Shown: positions 1 to 5,312 of the stretch, piece by piece | Position numbering within the stretch: position 1 is the stretch's first letter | Layout of the letters: every line of letters starts with the position of its first letter | NCBI GenBank assembly: GCA_017856385.1 | Contig: JAFMFD010000010.1 | Location: 1-47,077, forward strand | Source: Actinomycetota bacterium | GTDB taxonomy: Bacteria; Actinomycetota; Actinomycetes; S36-B12 | Direction: 5' to 3' | DNA: 47,077 bases | Notes under the pieces: model-generated | The model's input: the letters and a program-made list of their open reading frames with translations, nothing else | Databases searched by the model: none | What the model was told of the DNA's origin: nothing | Made by a program: the position numbers and the translations under genes

Positions 1-1
1 C

Positions 2-130
2 ACATCCAGCACGCCGACCCCCGGCTCGTCCACGAGCACCCCCACACCCGGCTCGTCCACGAGCACCCCGACACCTGGCTCCACGTCCAGCACCCCGACA
101 CCTGGCTCCACCTCGAGCACGCCGGGGCCG
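2..130 (+). repeat. 27-bp tandem repeat encoding a 9-residue STPTPGS unit
   Basis: Four full 27-bp units (2-28, 29-55, 56-82, 83-109) and a degenerate fifth encode variants of TSSTPTPGS. The repeat runs off the left edge, so the copy number is unknown. It codes for the stalk of the surface protein and probably varies in length between strains (inference). Confidence 0.85.
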
Positions 131-448
131 TCCGACCCGGGCACTCCGGGCCCGACGGGGACGTCGACGCCCGGACCGGACCAGACCTCGACGCCGGGGG
201 GGAGCGAGACACCCACCTCCGAGGCTCGCGAGGGCACGGTGAAGTTCACGGTCGCGCAGGGTGATCAGGTCCTCACCTTCTCGGTGCCTCTCGATGAGGT
301 GCAGGTCCTCGCCGTTCAGGCCGGAACGGTGGCCGGTGACGATCTCGCCGACACCGGAGGGTCGCGAGGCCCGGTGATGCTCGTCATCGCCGCCATCCTC
401 GGTACGGCGATCATCCTGGCCCCGACGCTGCGCAGACGACGAGGGTGA
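2..448 (+). CDS. C-terminal part of a sortase-anchored, Ser/Thr/Pro-rich surface protein (5' end outside window)
   Basis: The frame is open from the first bases, so the start lies upstream of the window. The visible part begins with Ser/Thr/Pro/Gly-rich 9-residue repeats (residues 1-43 of the fragment), typical of a stalk that spans the cell wall. A small domain of about 50 residues follows. The end reads LADTG, then a hydrophobic segment (VMLVIAAILGTAIILAP) and the basic tail RRRRG. That is a complete cell-wall sorting signal. Class E sortases of actinobacteria are known to prefer LAXTG over LPXTG, and a class E sortase gene follows with a 4-nt GTGA overlap, so the pair very probably works together at the cell surface. 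The function of the missing N-terminal part is unknown. Confidence 0.85.
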   Translation, partial: TSSTPTPGSSTSTPTPGSSTSTPTPGSTSSTPTPGSTSSTPGPSDPGTPGPTGTSTPGPDQTSTPGGSETPTSEAREGTVKFTVAQGDQVLTFSVPLDEVQVLAVQAGTVAGDDLADTGGSRGPVMLVIAAILGTAIILAPTLRRRRG

Positions 449-1467
449 CGACACCCCCAACCCACGTCGGTGACCGCACCGGCCTGCTCGCACGGGTCCA
501 GGGACCTGTCGCCGTAGCTGTGCCATGGCTGGCTGCGGTGGTGCTCGCCCCGGGTGCGGACCTGTGGCTCGTGGTCTCGCTCGTCGTGCCCGTCGTCTAC
601 GCCCTGACTCATGCACGTGCATGGGTGGCGTGGGCCGCGCCGGTCAGCGGAGTCGTCAGCGTGCTACCCACCGTGCCCGCATGGGCATCCGGTGGCATCG
701 CGCTGGCCGTCGGAGCAGTTCTCGCCTGGCGCCCGCCCGCCGCACTGGCCTGGGGGGAGCCTCGCGTGCGCTGGTCGCTCGTCGCAGGCCTGGGCGTGCT
801 CGCCGTCGCCGTGGCTTCCGTCGCGATGATCAGCGTCGGGAGGGAGGACGCGGCGTTCGAGGCCAGCCAGGAGCAGGCCGCCCAGGCGTGGCAGACGGTT
901 GAGCCGGACGACGAGTCCGCCAGTCCGCCAGCCGACACCGACGTGCTCGCGGAGGTCGACACCGCCCTCGTCGCCGAGCCCCTCGAGATCCAGGAAGAGG
1001 CGGCCGAGCCCATCGCACCTCCGTTCGCGAAGCTCCGCTTCGCCAAGCGCGACGGGACCCGCCCCGTCATCGCCCGACCGCTGTATGTCGGGCCGGACGT
1101 CAGCGAGCGTGGGCTGGCCGCGGGGCCGGGGCACTACCCGTCGACCGCCCGGCCCGGACGGCCCGGCAACATCGCGATCGCCGGCCACCGCTACGGATGG
1201 GGTTCGCCCTTCCTGCACCTCGATGAGCTCCAACCGGGCGACCGCATCCGAGTCGTCGACCGCAAGCGCGTCCGTCACACCTACGTCGTGGACTCCTCGA
1301 TACTCGTCGAGCCGGACGAGAACTGGGTGCTCGGCCCGGACCCGCTCGGCACCGGGGAGCCGACCCTGACCCTGACCACCTGCGATCCGCCCCGGGTCAA
1401 CACCAAGCGGCTGATCGTGTTCGCGACGCTGGCGAAGTCGGTGCCCCTCCCGGAGCCGACCGCCTGA
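445..1467 (+). CDS. srtE: Class E sortase
   Basis: Membrane-bound transpeptidase of 340 residues that cuts a sorting signal between Thr and Gly and attaches the protein to the wall. Residues 20-130 hold several hydrophobic segments, more than in most sortases, and an acidic linker spans about 150-190. The catalytic domain contains GHYPSTARPGRPGNIAIAG followed by His248, the TLTTC motif with Cys313, and Arg322 in KRLIVFATL. The complete His-Cys-Arg set predicts an active enzyme. The GTG start overlaps the stop of the preceding LADTG protein (GTGA), which indicates translational coupling of enzyme and substrate. The last few codons of this gene reappear as a fossil at 2338-2390. Confidence 0.92.
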   Translation: MTTPPTHVGDRTGLLARVQGPVAVAVPWLAAVVLAPGADLWLVVSLVVPVVYALTHARAWVAWAAPVSGVVSVLPTVPAWASGGIALAVGAVLAWRPPAALAWGEPRVRWSLVAGLGVLAVAVASVAMISVGREDAAFEASQEQAAQAWQTVEPDDESASPPADTDVLAEVDTALVAEPLEIQEEAAEPIAPPFAKLRFAKRDGTRPVIARPLYVGPDVSERGLAAGPGHYPSTARPGRPGNIAIAGHRYGWGSPFLHLDELQPGDRIRVVDRKRVRHTYVVDSSILVEPDENWVLGPDPLGTGEPTLTLTTCDPPRVNTKRLIVFATLAKSVPLPEPTA

Positions 1468-1540
1468 CCCCCAGCGCGCGCGCACGGGCCGTCGATCCAC
1501 AGGCCTGGCGCGTGGTTGGCATCCGGTGGTCCCCGCCGAA

Positions 1541-1757
1541 CAGGGTGAACCATGACCATCCTGACTCGGTACCGCGATCGGTACCGCTCCGCCTACGCTG
1601 ACTCCATGGCTATGAACCTGCGACTGCCCGCCGATCTTGCCGAAGCACTGCGGGCCCTCGCTGCCAAGACCGGCCGCTCCCAGCAGGACCTCGCCCGCGA
1701 GGCCCTCGAGGAGTACGTCCGCGACTACCCCCTGCGCTCCTACCCCAGGGAAGTGCG
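1541..1757 (+). repeat. Copy 1 of a 217-bp perfect direct repeat (vapB promoter and DNA-binding half)
   Basis: Identical base for base to 2426-2642 (offset 885). It covers the promoter, the operator candidate and the first 50 codons of the antitoxin gene. Identity stops abruptly within the antitoxin gene. Zero differences in 217 bp, against 13 in 218 bp at the other end of the duplicated unit, suggests recent gene conversion of this end. Confidence 0.95.
1567..1599 (+). promoter_or_regulatory. vapBC copy 1 promoter with candidate RHH operator
   Basis: Two copies of the palindromic octamer CGGTACCG (1567-1574 and 1579-1586) are separated by CGAT. They lie where the -35 region would be. A -10-like hexamer TACGCT (1594-1599) ends 6 nt before the ATG at 1606. 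The paired octamers are a reasonable binding site for a ribbon-helix-helix antitoxin that represses its own operon. The arrangement is seen directly; the function is inferred. Confidence 0.6.
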
Positions 1758-1869
1758 CCACATGATCATTCCCGCCGCCGGACCCGACATCGGCGCCCCG
1801 TCCTGGGCAGGCGTCGACGCGGGCGCTCTTCTGGAGCAGCTTCTCGCCGACCGGCGGGCATCCCGATGA
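1606..1869 (+). CDS. vapB: VapB-type ribbon-helix-helix antitoxin, copy 1
   Basis: Antitoxin of 87 residues. The N-terminal half (MAMNLRLPADLAEALRALAA) is a ribbon-helix-helix DNA-binding domain: a short strand, then two helices ending near EEYVRDY. The C-terminal tail, expected to bind and block the toxin, ends in WAGVDAGALLEQLLADRR. I chose the ATG at 1606 over the in-frame ATG at 1552 because the operator candidate and -10 lie between them and the RHH strand normally sits at the very N-terminus. The gene overlaps vapC by 4 nt (ATGA). The first 50 codons are identical to copy 2, while the tail differs. Confidence 0.85.
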   Translation: MAMNLRLPADLAEALRALAAKTGRSQQDLAREALEEYVRDYPLRSYPREVRHMIIPAAGPDIGAPSWAGVDAGALLEQLLADRRASR

Positions 1870-2240
1870 CGCAGGCGTACGTCGAGACCAGCTGGCTCGT
1901 GGATCGTCGCGGCGGGAGCGAGGGGACGACCTTCCTGCCCCTGGAGTTCTCCGCAGTCGTCACCTCGACAGTCACGCAGGTCGAGGTGGCACGGACGCTG
2001 CGCCGTGACGACCCGCACGCGGAGGTGGATCTGGCAGTCCACGAATCACTGCTGGGAGTGGACGCGCTACCGGTCTCCGAGCGCGTGGTTGCGCTGGCGT
2101 GCCGACTGCCGGTCCGTCACCTGAAGTCCCTTGATGCCATCCATGTCGCGTCCGCCCTGATCACGCGCTGTGACATCGTCCTTACACGCGATCGCCAGAT
2201 GGCCCGCGCCTGCGAGGAGCTCGGCCTGCAGGTCGCATGA
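1866..2240 (+). CDS. vapC: VapC-type PIN-domain toxin, copy 1, with Glu in place of the first catalytic Asp
   Basis: PIN-domain ribonuclease of 124 residues, the toxin partner of the upstream antitoxin. PIN enzymes use a cluster of acidic residues to bind divalent metal. Here I see Glu7 (YVETSWLV, where the family has Asp), Glu40 (TQVEVART), Asp90 (KSLDAIH) and Asp109 (LTRDRQM). Copy 2 keeps the usual Asp at the first position. The Asp-to-Glu change may weaken or alter cleavage; this is a prediction. The last 44 residues are almost identical to copy 2, but residues 1-80 are very different. Confidence 0.85.
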   Translation: MTQAYVETSWLVDRRGGSEGTTFLPLEFSAVVTSTVTQVEVARTLRRDDPHAEVDLAVHESLLGVDALPVSERVVALACRLPVRHLKSLDAIHVASALITRCDIVLTRDRQMARACEELGLQVA

Positions 2241-2323
2241 CGATCACTCGCCGCGACTCCTCGCTTGCATGGGGTCTGAACGTGCGGATCGCGACGTGGA
2301 ACATCAACTCGGTCACCACGCGG
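2106..2323 (+). repeat. Copy 1 of a 218-bp, 94% direct repeat (vapC 3' end to xth 5' end)
   Basis: Aligns without gaps to 3021-3238 (offset 915) with 13 differences by eye. It covers the last 44 codons of vapC, the intergenic spacer, the xth promoter position and the first 14 codons of xth. Most changes within vapC are synonymous. Together with the repeat at 1541 and 2426 it frames a divergent middle part. Confidence 0.9.
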
Positions 2324-2353
2324 ACCCGCTTCGCATTGGAGTCGACCGCCTGA
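2270..2353 (+). pseudogene. Fossil of the xth start with a damaged -10
   Basis: From the GTG at 2282, 14 codons match the start of the intact xth gene at 3197 with one change (ACG for GCG). The frame then leaves the xth sequence and stops at 2351-2353. The intact gene has TAGGGT 6 nt before its GTG; here the same position (2270-2275) reads TGGGGT, so the most important A of the -10 is lost. This is a leftover of the tandem duplication, not a gene. Confidence 0.85.
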
Positions 2354-2390
2354 CCCCGGCACGCACCCACGGGCCACCGATCCACAGGCT
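2338..2390 (+). pseudogene. Fossil of the srtE 3' end
   Basis: About 53 bp match the last codons and the downstream sequence of srtE (1452-1505), including the shared CGACCGCCTGACCCC around the stop codon. It lies directly after the xth fossil, separated by about 14 bp of unassigned sequence (2324-2337). The order xth start, then srtE end is what a head-to-tail duplication of the srtE-vapBC-xth interval leaves behind. Confidence 0.8.
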
Positions 2391-2425
2391 CCGAAGAGGA
2401 CTCACCGGTCGGCGGCCTCAGCAGT

Positions 2426-2642
2426 CAGGGTGAACCATGACCATCCTGACTCGGTACCGCGATCGGTACCGCTCCGCCTACGCTGACTCCATGGCTATGA
2501 ACCTGCGACTGCCCGCCGATCTTGCCGAAGCACTGCGGGCCCTCGCTGCCAAGACCGGCCGCTCCCAGCAGGACCTCGCCCGCGAGGCCCTCGAGGAGTA
2601 CGTCCGCGACTACCCCCTGCGCTCCTACCCCAGGGAAGTGCG
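2426..2642 (+). repeat. Copy 2 of the 217-bp perfect direct repeat
   Basis: Identical to 1541-1757. It contains the second copy of the paired octamers CGGTACCG (2452-2459 and 2464-2471), the -10-like TACGCT (2479-2484) and the first 50 codons of the second antitoxin gene. Each antitoxin probably binds both operators, so the two modules should be co-regulated (inference). Confidence 0.95.
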
Positions 2643-2778
2643 GCACATGATCACGCCGGCACCTCGGCATCCGGGAGATCCCTCGGCAGAGGAGGAGGTT
2701 CGGCGGACCTGGGCCGGGGTCGACACCTCCGGTCTGCTCGCGGCCCTTCTGCAGGACCGCGAGAGCAGTCGCTGGTGA
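2491..2778 (+). CDS. vapB: VapB-type ribbon-helix-helix antitoxin, copy 2
   Basis: Antitoxin of 95 residues with the same DNA-binding half as copy 1. The toxin-binding tail differs: it is 8 residues longer and carries an acidic stretch (SAEEEVRRTWAGVDTSG), but it keeps the WAGVD..LL..LL.DR pattern of copy 1. The start at 2491 is chosen for the same reasons as in copy 1 (operator and -10 just upstream). The GTG start of vapC overlaps the stop by 4 nt. A shared DNA-binding half with a different tail suggests common repression but separate toxin recognition. Confidence 0.85.
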   Translation: MAMNLRLPADLAEALRALAAKTGRSQQDLAREALEEYVRDYPLRSYPREVRHMITPAPRHPGDPSAEEEVRRTWAGVDTSGLLAALLQDRESSRW

Positions 2779-3155
2779 AGATCTATGTCGACAGCAGCGA
2801 ACTGGTGGATCGAGCAGACGCGCTCCTGCATGGACGTTCGTGGGACGTTCCCACGGAGCCGCTGCTGCACATGGTCTCCAGTGACATCACGGTGGTGGAG
2901 GTAAGCCGAGTGCTCCTTCGCGACCACGAGTCTGCGGGTATTCCCGCTCTCGTGGCCTCAGCGCTCACGATGGTGGACTTCGTGGCTTCCACCCCTGCCG
3001 TCCTCGCTCTAGCCGCGTTGCTGCCGGTCCGTCACCTGAAGTCCCTTGACGCGATCCATGTCGCATCCGCCCTGATCACGCGCTGCGACATCGTCCTCAC
3101 GCGCGATCGCCAGATGGCCCGCGCCTGCGAGGAGCTCGGCCTGCGGGTCGCGTGA
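2775..3155 (+). CDS. vapC: VapC-type PIN-domain toxin, copy 2
   Basis: PIN-domain ribonuclease of 126 residues. The full acidic set is visible: Asp6 (IYVDSSELVDR), Glu42 (TVVEVSRV), Asp92 (KSLDAIH) and Asp111 (LTRDRQM), so it should be active. Residues 1-82 are only distantly similar to copy 1, whereas the C-terminal 44 residues differ from it at one position (Arg for Gln near the end). Targets of such toxins are usually tRNA or rRNA; nothing here tells which. The xth gene follows after 41 bp with its own promoter. Confidence 0.87.
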   Translation: MKIYVDSSELVDRADALLHGRSWDVPTEPLLHMVSSDITVVEVSRVLLRDHESAGIPALVASALTMVDFVASTPAVLALAALLPVRHLKSLDAIHVASALITRCDIVLTRDRQMARACEELGLRVA

Positions 3156-3238
3156 CGATCACTCGCCGCGACTCCTCGCTCGCATAGGGTCGGACCGTGC
3201 GGATCGCGACGTGGAACATCAACTCGGTCACCGCGCGG
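3021..3238 (+). repeat. Copy 2 of the 218-bp, 94% direct repeat
   Basis: Matches 2106-2323. In this copy the xth promoter hexamer and reading frame are intact, so the functional xth gene belongs to this end of the duplication. Confidence 0.9.
3185..3190 (+). promoter_or_regulatory. xth -10 element, leaderless start
   Basis: TAGGGT lies 6 nt before the GTG at 3197. With transcription starting about 7 nt after the -10, the mRNA would begin at the start codon. No Shine-Dalgarno sequence is visible. The same spacing is seen before about nine other genes in the window. Confidence 0.6.
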
Positions 3239-3979
3239 CTCGACCGCCTCATCGAGTGGCTCGAGACGGCCCAGCCCGACGTCCTTGCACTCCAGGAGCT
3301 GAAGTGCACCACGGATGCCTTTCCCGGCATGCCGATCTCAGCAGCCGGATACGAGTACGTCGCGCACGGTAACGGTCGCTGGAACGGCGTCGCGATCCTC
3401 AGCCGCGTAGGCATTGAGGACGTCGTCCTCGATCTGACCGACCAGCCGCCCTACGAGGACGTCGTCGAGACGCGTGCGATCGGGGCAACCTGCGGGGGCG
3501 TGCGGGTATGGAGCCTCTACGTGCCGAACGGGCGCGAGCCCGACCACGCGCACTACTCCTACAAGCTCGAGTGGTTCAAGGCGCTCGAGCGCACGGCCCG
3601 TGCGGAGATGGCGGCCGCGCCGGCCATGCCCTACGCGCTGATCGGAGACTTCAACGTGGCTCCCGAGGACACCGACGTGTGGGACATCGCGCAGTTCGCC
3701 GAGTCCACGCACGTGACACCGGCCGAGCGTGCCGCACTCGCCGACCTGCGTGAATCAGGCCTCACCGACGTGCGGCCGCGAGCCCTGAAGGGTGAGCCGT
3801 ACACGTTCTGGGACTACCGCAACGGCGCCTTCCACAGAGGCTGGGGCATGCGCATCGACCTTGTCTACGCGAATGCCCCGTTCGTCGCCCGGGTCACCGA
3901 CGCCTACGTCGACCGCGAGGCACGCAAGGGCAAGGGCGCTTCGGACCACGCCCCCGTCGTCGTCGATCTAGCCGACTGA
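3197..3979 (+). CDS. xth: Exodeoxyribonuclease III / AP endonuclease
   Basis: DNA repair nuclease of 260 residues (endonuclease/exonuclease/phosphatase fold) that cuts at abasic sites and trims 3' ends. Family motifs occur in order: ATWNINSV (Asn7 region), LQELKC (metal-binding Glu), SLYVPNG (catalytic Tyr region), IGDFNVAPED (Asp and Asn), WDYRNGAF, GMRIDLVYA and SDHAPVVVD at the C-terminus (catalytic His). The length is normal. The GTG start is supported by the leaderless -10. Its first 14 codons were copied into the fossil at 2282. Confidence 0.95.
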   Translation: MRIATWNINSVTARLDRLIEWLETAQPDVLALQELKCTTDAFPGMPISAAGYEYVAHGNGRWNGVAILSRVGIEDVVLDLTDQPPYEDVVETRAIGATCGGVRVWSLYVPNGREPDHAHYSYKLEWFKALERTARAEMAAAPAMPYALIGDFNVAPEDTDVWDIAQFAESTHVTPAERAALADLRESGLTDVRPRALKGEPYTFWDYRNGAFHRGWGMRIDLVYANAPFVARVTDAYVDREARKGKGASDHAPVVVDLAD

Positions 3980-4034
3980 GACCTCCCGGGCACAGGAGCG
4001 CCAGTCAACGAAGTCGACGTCGGTGCGCAGGGAT

Positions 4035-4067
4035 GGACAGATTTGAGAATCAATCTCATATTTGTCC
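4035..4067. promoter_or_regulatory. Fur-family-like palindromic operator candidate
   Basis: A 33-bp near-palindrome centred at 4051 pairs 13 of 16 positions. The outer arms are GGACA and TGTCC. The core is TGAGAATCAATCTCA (4044-4058), a 7-1-7 inverted repeat. It matches the actinobacterial Zur consensus TGAAAATGATTTTCA in outline, and the Fur family in general. It stands out as AT-rich in a very GC-rich window. It lies about 37 bp upstream of the -10 of the FemX-like gene. There is no T-run, so a terminator is unlikely. The regulator is inferred from the shape only. Confidence 0.5.
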
Positions 4068-4103
4068 AGATTCCGCCGTCGCGGCCTTGGGGCCGGTTCC
4101 CCC

Positions 4104-4109
4104 TACAGT
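4104..4109 (+). promoter_or_regulatory. -10 element of the FemX-like gene
   Basis: TACAGT ends 6 nt before the GTG at 4116, the same geometry as in the other leaderless genes here. It decides the start: an in-frame TTG at 4062 lies upstream of this hexamer and inside the palindrome. Confidence 0.55.
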
Positions 4110-4115
4110 GACCAC

Positions 4116-5270
4116 GTGACCGCGAGCCTGGCCCTGCGTGCCATCACCGCAGAGCAGCACCGCTCATGGATCGCCGGACGGTCGTCGGTCTCCTTCCTGC
4201 AGCTGCCCGAGTGGGGTGAGGTGAAGGCGGGCTGGCGGCACGAGTCGCTCGGCTGGTTCCGTGGCTCGCGGCTCGTTGGAGCGGGCCTCGTGCTCTACCG
4301 ACCGGTGCCGCGTCTGCCCCAGCGCTCCCTGGCCTACCTGCCCGAGGGTCCGGACATCGACTGGCTGGGAGCCGAGCACCCCGACGTGGTGATCCAGGAC
4401 TGGCTCGCCCCCCTGCTCGCCCACGCCCGGGCACGCGGAGCCTTCCAGGTGAAGATGGGCCCGCCCGTCGCGCTGCGGCGGTGGGAGTCGGGCACCGTGA
4501 AGGCCGCCCTCGCGGCCCGCGCCGACGATCCCCGGGCCCCGGACCGGCTGTCGGCGGTGCCCGCAGACGAGACCAGCACTGCTGCCGCTGCGCTGGTCCA
4601 GCGCCTGCGCTCGCTCGGGTGGTCCCGGGAGTCCACGGGCGGTGCCGGATTCGGCGACGTCCAGCCCCGCTACGTCTTCCAGCTGCCGCTCGCTGACCGC
4701 ACCCTCGACGACGTGCTCTCCGGTTTCAACCAACTGTGGCGACGCAACATCCGCAAGGCCGAGAAGGCCGGGGTCGTCGTCACGCGCGGCGAGCGAGCCG
4801 ACCTCGCCGCCTTCCACCCCGTCTACGTCGAGACCGCCGCGCGCGATCACTTCACACCGCGTGCGCTGTCGTACTTCGAGCGAATGTGGGATGCCCTCAA
4901 CGCGCACGAGGAGCACCTGAGGCTGTACCTCGCACACCGCAACGACCACGTGGCAGCAGCAACGCTCATGGTCGTGGTCGGCGACCACGCGTGGTACTCC
5001 TACGGCGCATCGACCACGGCGGACCGCGACGTGCGGCCGTCGAACGCCCTGCAATGGCGGATGATCGGCGATGCGCATGCACTCGGGTGTCGCACCTACG
5101 ACCTGCGCGGGATCGCTGACACGCTGGACCCTGCGCACCACCTGCACGGCCTGGTGCAGTTCAAGGTCGGCACCGGCGGGTACGCGCAGGAGTACGTCGG
5201 GGAGTGGGACATGACCCTGCGCAGCCTGTGGGCGCGCGGGTTCCGGGCCTACCAGGCCCGACGTGGCTAG
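4116..5270 (+). CDS. FemAB/FemX-family aminoacyltransferase (peptidoglycan peptidyl transferase)
   Basis: Protein of 384 residues with two GNAT-like halves. Enzymes of this family use aminoacyl-tRNA to add amino acids to the lipid II stem peptide in the cytoplasm. Recognisable parts are FLQLPEWGEVKAGWRHESLG near the N-terminus, the basic segment FNQLWRRNIRKAEKAGVVV between the halves, and a C-terminal half with WYSYGASTTADRDVRPSNAL, YDLRGI and the end motif LVQFKVGTGGYAQEYVGEWD. The next gene encodes an alanine-racemase-like protein 42 bp downstream, so the two may act on the same wall substrate. The amino acid added cannot be read from the sequence. The palindrome at 4035-4067 suggests metal-dependent control. 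Confidence 0.88.
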   Translation: MTASLALRAITAEQHRSWIAGRSSVSFLQLPEWGEVKAGWRHESLGWFRGSRLVGAGLVLYRPVPRLPQRSLAYLPEGPDIDWLGAEHPDVVIQDWLAPLLAHARARGAFQVKMGPPVALRRWESGTVKAALAARADDPRAPDRLSAVPADETSTAAAALVQRLRSLGWSRESTGGAGFGDVQPRYVFQLPLADRTLDDVLSGFNQLWRRNIRKAEKAGVVVTRGERADLAAFHPVYVETAARDHFTPRALSYFERMWDALNAHEEHLRLYLAHRNDHVAAATLMVVVGDHAWYSYGASTTADRDVRPSNALQWRMIGDAHALGCRTYDLRGIADTLDPAHHLHGLVQFKVGTGGYAQEYVGEWDMTLRSLWARGFRAYQARRG

Positions 5271-5312
5271 AGGTACGTGGCTGGACGTGGCGAGACGAGG
5301 AGGGGACGCGGC

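Noticed and set aside
2-130. Regular 27-bp repeats as a CRISPR array
   Set aside because: The units are contiguous without spacers and encode a Ser/Thr/Pro stalk in frame.
1552-1605. In-frame ATG upstream of vapB copy 1 (and at 2437 for copy 2)
   Set aside because: The 18 extra codons span the paired octamers and the -10, and would put a tail before the RHH strand.
1541-3238. Insertion of vapBC as a mobile element
   Set aside because: There is no transposase, integrase, tRNA or terminal inverted repeat. The fossils of both neighbouring genes explain the structure as a local tandem duplication.
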